DNA of 64,000 nucleotides, from positions 1 to 64,000 of the forward strand of contig CAZYWZ010000022.1 of assembly GCA_964651705.1 (NCBI GenBank), read 5' to 3'. How positions within the stretch are numbered: the first letter of the stretch is position 1; every line of letters begins with the position of its first letter. This document shows positions 25,568-33,526 of this stretch, piece by piece. Below the pieces are notes generated by a model. It saw only the letters and a program-made list of their open reading frames with translations. It made no database searches and had not been told where the DNA came from. The DNA comes from JADLBR01 sp964651705 (GTDB lineage Bacteria; Verrucomicrobiota; Verrucomicrobiia; JADLBR01). Made by a program: the position numbers and the translations under genes.

Positions 25568-26263
25568 CTATTCGACCACAATCACATGGAAATGATGTAG
25601 CTGTCTTCCAGAGGCCACGCGTCCGCTATAAGCGCACCAAATGTGCAATTCGGCCGGGGACATCACCGCGGTTGTGATCGGAATCCAGCTTATCTCGTTA
25701 TTTGCCCTTCGGGCATTCACGCGAAGCAAGCGGTCTGTTCCTACGTTCTTGAACTCATCGCCCATGGATACCGAAATTGAATTGACCCAGTCTTCCAATC
25801 TCACATTAATTCCCAGAAACGAACCATCGAGCCATTGTCTAACCTTACGTGTTGGGATATCGGTGGACTCTTTCGGGAAGAACCTAATGAAATTATCCCG
25901 TTCCTTTGGCGTGAGGTCCCAAGAGCGGTTTATGGTCCTGAAAAGTCGAACGCCTGGCTGTATTGGCTCGTAATGCGTTCGGGCCCACACCATTTGGCTT
26001 TCTTTCGGATCGCTTTCAGCCGCGCGGACGCCATAGAAGAAAAGCAGCTCAGGGACTCTATTTCGAATGCGGTATCCCCGATTTTCGTTGGGTGAGATGT
26101 ATATCCAGGATGTCTTTCCTTCCACTCGATCAAGCAAGGCGAGGTGGAATAGGTTCGTGAATTGTCGATTGTCGGGCGGCCCCATTGTTCCCTGGGCAAT
26201 CGCGTTGCTTGATCCTCCGAACAAACCGACGGCAACGGTGGTCAACGCGAGGAATTTTTTCAT
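25568..26263 (-). CDS. Secreted protein of unknown function
   Basis: 231 residues with a Sec signal peptide (MKKFLALTTVAVGLFGGSSN, then AIAQ cleavage region). The mature part is rich in Arg/Asn and mixed alpha/beta (TSWIYISPNENRGYRIRNR, ending HIWCAYSGRVASGRQLHHFH). It starts 3 bp after the small gene upstream. I recognise no domain. Confidence 0.65.
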   Translation of the reverse strand: MKKFLALTTVAVGLFGGSSNAIAQGTMGPPDNRQFTNLFHLALLDRVEGKTSWIYISPNENRGYRIRNRVPELLFFYGVRAAESDPKESQMVWARTHYEPIQPGVRLFRTINRSWDLTPKERDNFIRFFPKESTDIPTRKVRQWLDGSFLGINVRLEDWVNSISVSMGDEFKNVGTDRLLRVNARRANNEISWIPITTAVMSPAELHIWCAYSGRVASGRQLHHFHVIVVE

Positions 26264-26266
26264 ATC

Positions 26267-26545
26267 TTACTCTATGCATAGCACTGTCGGTTCAACAAGG
26301 ACTTCCTCAGGACGCCGCTTGATTTTGCCACCCTGGCTGCACGCGACAGGCCAGTAGGCCGGCCCAGGTGGAAGCCGGAAGCCTTTCTGATGAGCGCCGC
26401 CATCGATTAAGGCGCGGCACCAGTCCCATTCCTCGGGGGTGGCGCATCCCCACTCGTCCACTGGTGGAGGGTGAATGCGCGCCCCGGGGCCTTCGTGGGA
26501 TGCAGGAGCCAATCGCGATGTCAATAGCTGCATATTCATGAGCAT
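26267..26545 (-). CDS. Small hypothetical protein
   Basis: 92 codons ending 3 bp before the secreted-protein gene. The sequence PPPVDEWGCATPEEWDWCRA looks protein-like, with Trp/Cys pairs, but has no recognisable domain or good ribosome site. Three candidate Met codons lie within the first five. The 125 bp upstream (26546-26670) hold nothing I can support. Confidence 0.4.
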   Translation of the reverse strand: MLMNMQLLTSRLAPASHEGPGARIHPPPVDEWGCATPEEWDWCRALIDGGAHQKGFRLPPGPAYWPVACSQGGKIKRRPEEVLVEPTVLCIE

Positions 26546-26670
26546 TTCACAAAGACAAGATCAGATTTTCCCCGGAGACGTTGTTCGCTGCGCCGGTCTG
26601 CTTCCGTGCTGACATCCATACTCCCCCCGAATGCTCCCCGCAAGCCATCTTTCCCACCGCGGCTCGCGAG

Positions 26671-27003
26671 CTAGCCTCGCATCATTGCGACAGGCTGGAG
26701 CTGCCCGCGAACATATATTCGCGCCGCGCAGACCAATGCCTTCTTGAGTCCAAGCTGCGTGATGACGACGGGATCCTTTGATGGCTCGATGACATTTTGA
26801 ATGGCGAACAAGAACGTGCGAGGGCCGGGCTTCGCAGACGTCCTTTGAAGGCGCTCAAAACAGCAATGGTTAAATGTGGCGCCGTTGTAATCCACACCGG
26901 CCAGAGCCGTAGCGATCTTGTCAAAATCCTCCTCACTATTGATCGCTGTTTGCAGTTCGTCGAGGGTGCGGGTGGGTTCCAATCTGAAGGATATCTCACT
27001 CAT
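26671..27003 (-). CDS. Small hypothetical protein coupled to a lipoprotein
   Basis: 110 residues. ATG 27003 overlaps the TGA of the upstream lipoprotein gene (ATGA), a sign of coupled translation. It begins with amphipathic beta/alpha segments (SEISFRLEPTRTLDELQTAI) and has paired cysteines (NHCCFERLQ). No signal peptide, so it is probably cytoplasmic. Function unknown. Confidence 0.55.
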   Translation of the reverse strand: MSEISFRLEPTRTLDELQTAINSEEDFDKIATALAGVDYNGATFNHCCFERLQRTSAKPGPRTFLFAIQNVIEPSKDPVVITQLGLKKALVCAARIYVRGQLQPVAMMRG

Positions 27004-27926
27004 GGTTTCTGTGCCTCCGGCGGGTTCATCTGGTTCTCTTTCATCAACCGCAGAAGCTTGGCCTTGTTTTCGGAGCCGGCCGCATAGATTCGCTCCAGAA
27101 GCGCGGCAACCGCCGCATCTTCCGTTCCCTGAAAGCTGTCGTAAGCCTTCAATACGGCCAGCGCCTTACGCCTGACCTCGGGATCATCGGCAGCCTGCTT
27201 TGTCTTCAACCAGTGGTAGCGGTCCAGTAGTTCCTTTTGCGCGCCGGTATCCGTGGGCGTCAAGAGTTCGCCGAACCGCTTGGTGATGGCTTCGCTAACG
27301 GCCTGTTCCGCATCGTCCCGTTTCTTGCCGGACTCCGCGGTGATGTCTTCCATTGCGGACTTCAAGGTTCCCGCTTGGTAGTATTGGGTCAAGTCGCGCT
27401 CCGCCTCCTCCAGCGAGTAGTCGTTAATATCCGCGGCGACCTTTTTCTCAATCACGGCCAGCCGCTTCGCACGGACGGCGTTCATCCGGCTCAGAAGCAG
27501 TCCAGTGCCTTGCTCCGCAAAGAAGTTCTTCTTAATCGAAGCGTCGGTCCCAGCGATCCCGGCCGCCGTGGCAGCGAGAATCGACTTGATGGAGGCTGTG
27601 CCCATCAGGCTTCCGGCGGTTCCAAGCCCGATCTGCGCGACCTCGCCCAACGTCTGCGCGGTTGCCCTGTCCGCATAGAGGGCATCGGTGAACCTGGCAT
27701 AATTCGCGTCGATTTCTCGAAGCATTCGGAAAATGATCTGATCGCGATACGCTCTCCGTTCGTCCTTGCTGTTCCCGCGGTCGTAATATCCCGCCCGGTC
27801 GTATTCGTACTGCTGCAGGGTGTACCGGCTGTCCTCCCACGGTTCGGGCAATCTGGGCGAGACGATGGCACATCCTGTCAAAAGCAGCAGTGTGACGCAG
27901 CCATAGTGGAATGCTCTCGTTTTCAT
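27000..27926 (-). CDS. Lipoprotein of unknown function
   Basis: 308 residues with a type II signal peptide: basic start (MKTRAFHYG), hydrophobic core, and lipobox LTGC near residue 19. The mature part is alpha-helical with a central glycine/alanine-rich segment (LGTAGSLMGTASIKSILAAT) that may insert in or lie on a membrane, then charged helices. It is the first gene of the minus-strand secreted-protein series. No family recognised. Confidence 0.7.
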   Translation of the reverse strand: MKTRAFHYGCVTLLLLTGCAIVSPRLPEPWEDSRYTLQQYEYDRAGYYDRGNSKDERRAYRDQIIFRMLREIDANYARFTDALYADRATAQTLGEVAQIGLGTAGSLMGTASIKSILAATAAGIAGTDASIKKNFFAEQGTGLLLSRMNAVRAKRLAVIEKKVAADINDYSLEEAERDLTQYYQAGTLKSAMEDITAESGKKRDDAEQAVSEAITKRFGELLTPTDTGAQKELLDRYHWLKTKQAADDPEVRRKALAVLKAYDSFQGTEDAAVAALLERIYAAGSENKAKLLRLMKENQMNPPEAQKP

Positions 27927-27993
27927 TTATCGCTTCTCCTCCTGCAATCGGCCAGTTCGCGTCAGCGGCCCTTCGTTCTTCCCCATGGCCCGA

Positions 27994-28125
27994 TTACCGA
28001 AGAGGTCGGACGTCAACCCGTGCGCCGCGCCAGACGCACCCCGCGAGGGCATCCACGGCCAGCGGCAAGAACGCGCCGGATTCGGGAATGCCTGCCACCA
28101 GCGCACCCAAGAGAGTTCCCCGCAT
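27994..28125 (-). pseudogene. Internally deleted PEP-CTERM mini-gene (copy A)
   Basis: From ATG 28125, preceded by AAGGAGG exactly as in the FGE-like gene at 30582, 43 codons encode a signal start MRGTLLGALVA joined directly to GIPESGAFLPLAVDALAGCV followed by WRGARV. The second half looks like a PEP-CTERM tail (Pro-Glu-Ser, hydrophobic stretch, then Arg). The catalytic middle present in the 349-residue paralogue is missing. Its promoter region is a diverged duplicate of that paralogue's. Confidence 0.6.
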
Positions 28126-28530
28126 AAGACTCCTCCTTGTCCCAGCTCAAGACGTCTATAGGTTGCGCCCCCCCGCGTCAACGGGAATCTTCCCGAACGA
28201 CCACACCTTCGGTCCGATCTTGGGTGCATCGAGAGATTATCCTCTTTTCGGAAGAGGCCCATGGGGGCTGGCTCGGCGAACCAGTCGTGAGCGTTTGGAC
28301 CTATGCCCCTCCGTGATCTGTGCGCCCTCCGCGCGGGGCGGCTTTTCGTCCGCCGCGATTTGACAGCCGGCATGGGCATGCACAATTTGACGCATGGCCG
28401 GGAACGGCCGGGGACTACCGACGGAACCCAGCGGAATGGGCGTGCCAATGGGACGGAAAGTGAGGGACGCGCCATGAACCTCCGCTGCATCTTCCTTGCT
28501 GAAAACGTCGGAAATGTCGCTGGAGATCAC
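28090..28530. repeat. ~440-bp duplicated segment, copy A
   Basis: Shares long blocks with 30545-30990: CGCATAAGACTCCTCCTTGT, then a poly-C run with GCGTCAACGGGAAT, GGCTTTTCGTCCGCCGC-like, TTTGACAGCC and GCATGCACAA. It covers the start of a minus-strand PEP-CTERM gene, its promoter, and the start of a small plus-strand frame. The copies are in direct orientation about 2.45 kb apart. By eye identity is high in blocks but not uniform. Confidence 0.75.
28155..28181 (-). promoter_or_regulatory. Promoter with G7 tract in the spacer (copy A)
   Basis: On the minus strand TTGACG (28181-28176) and TATAGA (28160-28155) are 15 bp apart, and seven of the spacer bases are a G run. It lies 30 bp before the mini-gene's ATG. 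It corresponds to the G15 promoter of copy B, showing that the G-run length differs between the copies. Confidence 0.55.
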
Positions 28531-28560
28531 CTGTTGTTTCCTGGAGCAACTAGCGAATAA
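28474..28560 (+). pseudogene. Small frame, truncated copy of the gene at 30933
   Basis: 28 codons starting MNLRCIFLAENVGNVAGDHL, aligning with MILHDVFIAGDLGMSPEVIE at 30933 within the duplicated segment. Similarity stops after about 20 residues and a TAA follows. Probably a truncated duplicate. Confidence 0.45.
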
Positions 28561-28703
28561 TCATCGAAAAATTCCAGGCATTTGTGCGCGCCTATTTCTC
28601 AAAGACGCCCAGGTCTTTTCCCAAAGATACCCTGCAAGGGCCGGGCCCTGCGGCTTGTGTGATCGGTGATTCTCTGCTGTTGAAAGAGTAGAAGGAGAAG
28701 ACG

Positions 28704-28943
28704 ATGATGATGCAAATGAATGTCAAGAGTGTGCTCCTTGGGCTGGCTATTGGGGTCTGCTGCATGCTCGCCATGGCTCAGACGACAAACCCAACCGGCT
28801 GGGAGTATCATATTCTGCGGGGCGGTCAGGATTTGTCTGCATTGGCAAGCGTTCTTGACAGTTCTGGCCGCCAAGGCTGGGAGGCTGTCGCTGCCGGTGA
28901 AGACGGCGGCCGGTCGTGGGTGTTGCTCAAACGCGCCCGGTGA
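28704..28943 (+). CDS. Small secreted DUF4177-like protein
   Basis: 79 residues; AAGGAG precedes a run of three ATG codons, so the exact start may be 28704, 28707 or later. A signal peptide (VKSVLLGLAIGVCCMLAMAQ) is followed by GWEYHILRGGQDLSALASVL and GWEAVAAGEDGGRSWVLLKR, the typical GWEY...GWE-x-V...LKR layout of DUF4177 proteins. These are exported or membrane-associated; their function is unknown. It stands alone on the plus strand. Confidence 0.7.
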   Translation: MMMQMNVKSVLLGLAIGVCCMLAMAQTTNPTGWEYHILRGGQDLSALASVLDSSGRQGWEAVAAGEDGGRSWVLLKRAR

Positions 28944-29063
28944 GACACCCCCCGGTGCGGATGGGTCTCGCGAGTGGCAGGATGTCCGTCTTGCCTCCCT
29001 CGCGCGCCGCCCAGACATCGGTCATCTGGGTTTTCGCGTTACGTTATCGGGCAGCGTGGAACC

Positions 29064-29507
29064 TCACTGGCGCGTTTCGCTGCGGTCCTTTGCGGCGCCG
29101 AAGTAGAAACCGATGACAACCAGGGCCACGTCTTTCAGGACGACGAAGACTTGGTTCGCCACGTTCATGAGCGCGGCGGCGCAGAATGTGAACACGATGG
29201 CGAGCGCGACGATGGTGCGCTCGCTCCAGACGTTTTTCGGGAGCACGGATTTCAACTCTAACCACCACAGCAAGGCCCCGAGGATCACCGCGATGGCGGC
29301 AAGCCGGACCACGGGCGCCCAGACCTCCCGCTCCCAGCCGCGCCACGGTGCTTCCTCGGTGCTGGACTCGGATGGCGCCCCGACCGACGCCGAAACACGG
29401 GCCGCGTCCCCCGGGCGAGCGTTATCCAAAGCCGGTTGAGCGAGAACGCTCGCGATCCCGAGGTTCAGGGTGAGTGCGGCAACGCCAAAGGCGATCCTGA
29501 GGTGCAT
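29064..29507 (-). CDS. Membrane protein downstream of the FGE-like gene
   Basis: 147 residues from ATG 29507 with GGGGAG 6 nt upstream. An N-terminal signal-like segment (FGVAALTLNLGIASVLAQ) is followed by a polar stretch and two transmembrane helices (VVRLAAIAVILGALLWWLEL and IVALAIVFTFCAAALM), with a third hydrophobic stretch VFVVLKDVALVVIGFYFG. It lies 25 bp after the FGE-like gene and is probably cotranscribed. No family recognised. Confidence 0.65.
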   Translation of the reverse strand: MHLRIAFGVAALTLNLGIASVLAQPALDNARPGDAARVSASVGAPSESSTEEAPWRGWEREVWAPVVRLAAIAVILGALLWWLELKSVLPKNVWSERTIVALAIVFTFCAAALMNVANQVFVVLKDVALVVIGFYFGAAKDRSETRQ

Positions 29508-29532
29508 GGCAGTCTCCCCAGAATCTTGAATC

Positions 29533-30582
29533 TCAACCTTGCCGCCGGCGCCAGATGCACAGCCCCATCGCCGCGATCAACACCACACCCACGCATCCAG
29601 GTTCGGGGATCGCTGCGACACGAAAACCGACACCGAGATTGTAGCTCTCGTTCGTGGGCGTGGTGCTGGCCCGGACCGGCGACGGCAAGTTGCCCACGGA
29701 GCTGTTCCAAGCGCCGCCCCGCAGACCCCGATCCGAGCCGCTGATAATCGTCTCGTCCCACTCCCAGACGTTGCCTCCCTGGTCGAAAGTCCCGTAATAG
29801 CTGTCGGCCACCGTGTAGCCACCCACGGCGGTCAGGTAGTTCGTGGCGCTGTTGAACGACGTGCTCCCGGTCTTCGCAAAGCCATCGTTGAGGAAATCGT
29901 CCGGCGAACCGTCGTCGCGGTAGAAGTTGCCGCTGTTGGCGTCGCTGCCGTTGGGCGGGCGGCTGTTGGGGATCGAGTCGCTCTGGGTCGGATACAGCCA
30001 GTAGTTCGTCGTCCCGCTGGCGGTCGGGTCGTAGTACGCCGCCTTGTACCACTCGTTCTCCGTCGGAATCACCCACGTCGCGTTGGCCCCGCGGGCGCTG
30101 ACGTTCGTGGTGCTCGAACCGCTCGTGAACAGCGTGTAGCTCCCTGTCTCGGTGGTGCCTGCGCCCTGGGCACCGGTGGGTTGGTCGTTCTCGAGCCAGT
30201 TGGCGAACCGCACCGCGTCGTAGAACGAGACGTAAACAACGGGCATGTTCTCGTAGCCGGATTTCACCGAATACGTGTAGCTCCCGCTGGAACCCGACTG
30301 CACAATCCCCCCGCGGGCATCCGAATTCATGCTGCTGCTGTACAGCCCGTACGTGTCGGTATCGGCGACGGCGTTGAGGAACTCCACGTATTCCGAATTT
30401 CGAACTTCGAATTTTCCAATCTGGTACGTGTACGTTACGCTCCCGATGCCAGGCACCGTGTTGGTATTCAGCGGGTCGGGGGCGTTGCCGGGGTCGCCGA
30501 CGGTGACGAGGTCGATGGTCACCGCACCTGCCGCCAGCGGCAGCAGGACTGCCGCCAGAGCACCCAAGAATGTTCCGCGCAT
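29533..30582 (-). CDS. FGE/SUMF1-domain secreted protein with PEP-CTERM tail
   Basis: 349 residues. A signal peptide (MRGTFLGALAAVLLPLAAGA) is followed by a formylglycine-generating-enzyme-like (SUMF1/FGE-sulfatase) domain: YQIGKFEVRNSEYVEFLNAV, then PVVYVSFYDAVRFANWLEN, WVIPTENEWYKAAYYDP, GGNVWEWDE, GLRGGAWN and GVGFRVA. The end is PEP-CTERM (AIPEPGCVGVVLIAAMGLCI, then WRRRQG), so it is exported and sorted to the cell surface. The two cysteines of true formylglycine-generating enzymes are not seen, so it is more likely a binding domain. Its promoter carries a G15 run and may be phase variable. Confidence 0.88.
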   Translation of the reverse strand: MRGTFLGALAAVLLPLAAGAVTIDLVTVGDPGNAPDPLNTNTVPGIGSVTYTYQIGKFEVRNSEYVEFLNAVADTDTYGLYSSSMNSDARGGIVQSGSSGSYTYSVKSGYENMPVVYVSFYDAVRFANWLENDQPTGAQGAGTTETGSYTLFTSGSSTTNVSARGANATWVIPTENEWYKAAYYDPTASGTTNYWLYPTQSDSIPNSRPPNGSDANSGNFYRDDGSPDDFLNDGFAKTGSTSFNSATNYLTAVGGYTVADSYYGTFDQGGNVWEWDETIISGSDRGLRGGAWNSSVGNLPSPVRASTTPTNESYNLGVGFRVAAIPEPGCVGVVLIAAMGLCIWRRRQG

Positions 30583-30990
30583 AAGACTCCTCCTTGTCTC
30601 GGCTTGAATCGCTTATAGATTGCCTCCCCCCCCCCCCCCCGCGTCAACGGGAATTTTCCTCGGACGGGGCCGACCGGGGTCCGATCTCGGCTACGGCGGG
30701 CGATAAGCCTCTTTTCAAAAAGGAACAATGGAGCCTGTCCCGGCGAACCAGTCATGATCGCCGGGCCCCGTCACCCCTCCATGTTCTACGCGCCCTTTGC
30801 ACGAGACGGCTTTTCAGCCGCCTCAATTTGACAGCCGCCATAGGCATGCACAAGTTGATGCGTGGTTCGGGATCATCGACGGAACCCTGCGGAGTTGGCT
30901 TGCCCGTGGGGATGGGCAATGAGAGAGATGCCATGATCCTGCACGACGTCTTCATTGCCGGCGACCTGGGCATGTCGCCCGAGGTCATCG
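30545..30990. repeat. ~440-bp duplicated segment, copy B
   Basis: Direct repeat of 28090-28530. It contains the start of the FGE-like PEP-CTERM gene, its promoter with a C15/G15 run, and the start of a small plus-strand gene. The two copies differ most in homopolymer length (G7 versus G15) and in the retained coding sequence. Confidence 0.75.
30612..30647 (-). promoter_or_regulatory. Promoter with G15 tract between -35 and -10 (copy B)
   Basis: On the minus strand TTGACG (30647-30642) and TATAAG (30617-30612) are separated by 24 bp, of which 15 are a G run (30640-30626). Transcription would start near 30606, about 24 nt before the FGE-like ATG at 30582. With 8 G the spacer would be 17 bp, the optimum; with 15 G it should be weak or off. 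This is the layout of slipped-strand phase-variable promoters. Confidence 0.6.
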
Positions 30991-31124
30991 AGGCGGTCTC
31001 CTGGGCATATCGGGAGGGGATCGTCTACGGGGCCTCGGACCCCTGGGACTCGTTTCCGGTTTTCACGATGACGGCACACGGAATCCGACCTCGACCGGAA
31101 CATGCCTTCTGGGTCCATGTGTGA
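30933..31124 (+). CDS. Small hypothetical protein preceding the hydrolase-subtilase gene
   Basis: 63 residues from ATG 30933 with GAGAGAG just upstream. The sequence SPEVIEAVSWAYREGIVYGA and PVFTMTAHGIRPRPEHAFW looks protein-like. Its TGA at 31122-31124 overlaps a GTG start candidate of the next gene (GTGA), which would couple them. No family recognised; a truncated duplicate lies at 28474. Confidence 0.45.
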   Translation: MILHDVFIAGDLGMSPEVIEAVSWAYREGIVYGASDPWDSFPVFTMTAHGIRPRPEHAFWVHV

Positions 31125-33526
31125 CTAAGCATCCCCAACCCATCCAACCACCATCCAAAAAACTCCACCCCAGAATCACTATGACTGCCAAGAAACGCAC
31201 GACCAACAAGACAATCACCTCGAAGAACATGGCCGCAAGCATTAGGAGCCTCGCCGCAGGAAGCGCCCGAACGGTCATCTACTGTCATGGCATCGGCAAC
31301 AAACCGCCCGAATCGAAACTGCGTTCCGACTGGGACCGAGCCTTGTTCGGATTCGACCAGGGTGAACGCACACGGATGGCCTACTGGGTGGACCGTGAAC
31401 GCTACCCAAAACCCGAGGGGGTCGGCACACGTGCGCTCTCGGTGGAAAACGAATTGGGCCCGGCCCCAAGCGCTGACTTGGTGGTGCGGTCGGTCAAAGG
31501 CAGCGACAATCCCAAGAAATCCGCGGCGCTGGTCGCAGCCCTTGAGAAATCCATGAGGATGGCCGCTCAACAATCAGCCCAAGTCGCCGCGAAATCCGGT
31601 TCGCCCCGGGTAAAGGCCATTGGGACCAAAGGCATCTTCAGCCCGGTTGTCGACGCCATAACAAAGGTGTTTTTGGCCGACGTTAACGACTTCCTCTTCA
31701 ACAAGGTCAAACGCGACCGGATGGTCAAGACCGTCAAGGATCGCATGACCACTGGCGGCGATCCCTTTGTCGTAATCGGCCACAGCCAGGGCACCATGGT
31801 CACCTATCAGGCGTTGATGGAACTCAAGAACACCGTTCAGGTCGATCTATTCGTCACTTTGGGATCCCCGCTCGGTCTGCCACCGGTGACCGAGGAACTG
31901 AAGAAGTGGCACGGTTCCAAACTGCCCATCCCGTCGTGCGTTAAACGCTGGGTCAACGTGGCCCGGGACGGCGACATCGTATGCGCCGATCAAGAACTTC
32001 TCGATGATTACTGCACAGCAGGCAAGTCCGTGGTGGATTTCAGAATCGCCGATTTCGATTGGATGCCTGCCGCGCACAACATCGGCACTTATCTTGCCTA
32101 CGATGAGACGAAAAAGGCTGTCGTGGCTTCCGTGGACAGGGCCCGTTTCCAGCAGATCAGCTCGGTCACCATCGCACGGGGGCTCGCTTCCACGCTCGAT
32201 GACGATGCCTTCGGGCGCGTCCCGGTCCTCATCGAGCTCGTTGATCGCAAACCCGGCGCGAAGGTGGGGGGCAGCGCCTCCCATCTTGCCGACGCACGGA
32301 GCTCGGTGCTCGAATGGATCAACACGAACATCGGATCAACCACCACGATCCACGATGAGATCCAATTGGAAGACAGTCTCGACCGCTACGTGGCCGCTCG
32401 CCTCACTCGCAGTGAAGCCGAGATGTTGGCGGGAAGCCTTGGCTGGTTTTTCGGCGGCAAGTCTCCCGCCGTCTATCGCATGTTTTCTAATTCCCGAAAG
32501 CGGGCGCTCATCAGAAGCTCCGTCAGCACCATCCAGGCGCGCACCGCGCGTCTCGGCTTCAAGGCGGACGGCCACGACATCACTTGGGCCATTCTCGACA
32601 CCGGTATAGACGGGAAACACCGCCATTTCCACAATGGGGATTTCGTGACCGATGGAAACATCCTCGACTCTTGGGACTGCACCAAGCGTGGCTCCGTTCG
32701 TGCGGGCGGTGACAGCGATGTCAACGGCCATGGGACCCATGTGGCCGGCATCATCGCCGGAGGTTTGAAGATCCACGAGAAGGGCGAAGAGATCGAGATG
32801 TATTCCGCCGCGCCGCGCGCAAGCCTGGTCAGTTACAAGGTCTTGGACGATGACGGCTCGGGCAATGACGCTTGGATCATCAAGGCTATCGATCACGTGT
32901 GGGCGCAGAACGAGCAGGCCCGAGGACTCGTCGTTCACGGCGTCAACCTCAGCCTCGGCGGACCCTTCGATGCCACAAGTTTCGGTTGCGGCGACTCGCC
33001 GCTGTGCGCCTCGCTCCTGCGACTCGTACGCCAGGGGGTAATCGTCGTTCTCGCGGCAGGAAATGAAGGCTACGGCGAAATCGTCGTTGATGGCTACGCC
33101 TCGAACCTCTCTCTCGATCTTTCCATTGGCGATCCCGCCAATCTCGAGGAGGCGGTGGCGGTTGGTTCCGTCCATCCCACACTACCGCACCGCTACGGCA
33201 CATCCTTTTTCTCGTCCCGCGGACCCACCGCCGACGGTCGCTTGAAGCCCGACGTTGTCGCCCCGGGGGAGAAGATACTCTCCTGCCGCAGCGGAGGGCA
33301 GGGCAAGACGCTCGATGATCTCTATATCGAACTTTCCGGAACGAGTATGGCGGCTCCCCACGTTTCAGGCCTGCTCGCCGCCTTCCTTTCCGCACGGACC
33401 GAGTTCATCGGCTATCCCGACCGCGTGAAGGAAATCCTGCTCGCGAATTGCACTGACCTAAAACGCGACCGCTACCACCAGGGAGCAGGCCTGCCCAACC
33501 TCTCCAAGATGCTGCTCAACACATGA
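31121..33526 (+). CDS. Alpha/beta-hydrolase fused to S8 subtilisin-like protease
   Basis: 801 residues if the GTG at 31121 is used; ATG 31181 is an alternative. The first ~300 residues look like an alpha/beta-hydrolase: VIYCHGIGNK near residue 53 and the nucleophile elbow GHSQGT near 220, followed by LFVTLGSPLGLP. After a linker, residues ~485-800 form a subtilase with the full catalytic triad: Asp in AILDTGIDGKH, His in NGHGTHVAG, Ser in GTSMAAPHVSG, plus the oxyanion LAAGNE. No signal peptide, so it acts in the cytoplasm. It overlaps the SIR2 gene by ATGA, so the two form a coupled unit, probably an abortive-infection-type system. The protease substrate is unknown. Confidence 0.85.
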   Translation: MTKHPQPIQPPSKKLHPRITMTAKKRTTNKTITSKNMAASIRSLAAGSARTVIYCHGIGNKPPESKLRSDWDRALFGFDQGERTRMAYWVDRERYPKPEGVGTRALSVENELGPAPSADLVVRSVKGSDNPKKSAALVAALEKSMRMAAQQSAQVAAKSGSPRVKAIGTKGIFSPVVDAITKVFLADVNDFLFNKVKRDRMVKTVKDRMTTGGDPFVVIGHSQGTMVTYQALMELKNTVQVDLFVTLGSPLGLPPVTEELKKWHGSKLPIPSCVKRWVNVARDGDIVCADQELLDDYCTAGKSVVDFRIADFDWMPAAHNIGTYLAYDETKKAVVASVDRARFQQISSVTIARGLASTLDDDAFGRVPVLIELVDRKPGAKVGGSASHLADARSSVLEWINTNIGSTTTIHDEIQLEDSLDRYVAARLTRSEAEMLAGSLGWFFGGKSPAVYRMFSNSRKRALIRSSVSTIQARTARLGFKADGHDITWAILDTGIDGKHRHFHNGDFVTDGNILDSWDCTKRGSVRAGGDSDVNGHGTHVAGIIAGGLKIHEKGEEIEMYSAAPRASLVSYKVLDDDGSGNDAWIIKAIDHVWAQNEQARGLVVHGVNLSLGGPFDATSFGCGDSPLCASLLRLVRQGVIVVLAAGNEGYGEIVVDGYASNLSLDLSIGDPANLEEAVAVGSVHPTLPHRYGTSFFSSRGPTADGRLKPDVVAPGEKILSCRSGGQGKTLDDLYIELSGTSMAAPHVSGLLAAFLSARTEFIGYPDRVKEILLANCTDLKRDRYHQGAGLPNLSKMLLNT

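Noticed and set aside
27927..28490. 187-codon minus-strand frame across the duplicated segment
   Set aside because: It runs through the promoter and poly-C region and has no coding character; the short frame at 27994-28125 fits the duplicated start site better.
30612..30660. Poly-C run as a sequencing artefact only
   Set aside because: The duplicated copy keeps the same -35, G run and -10 in the same order with a shorter run, so a real homopolymer promoter is more likely, although the exact count may be wrong.
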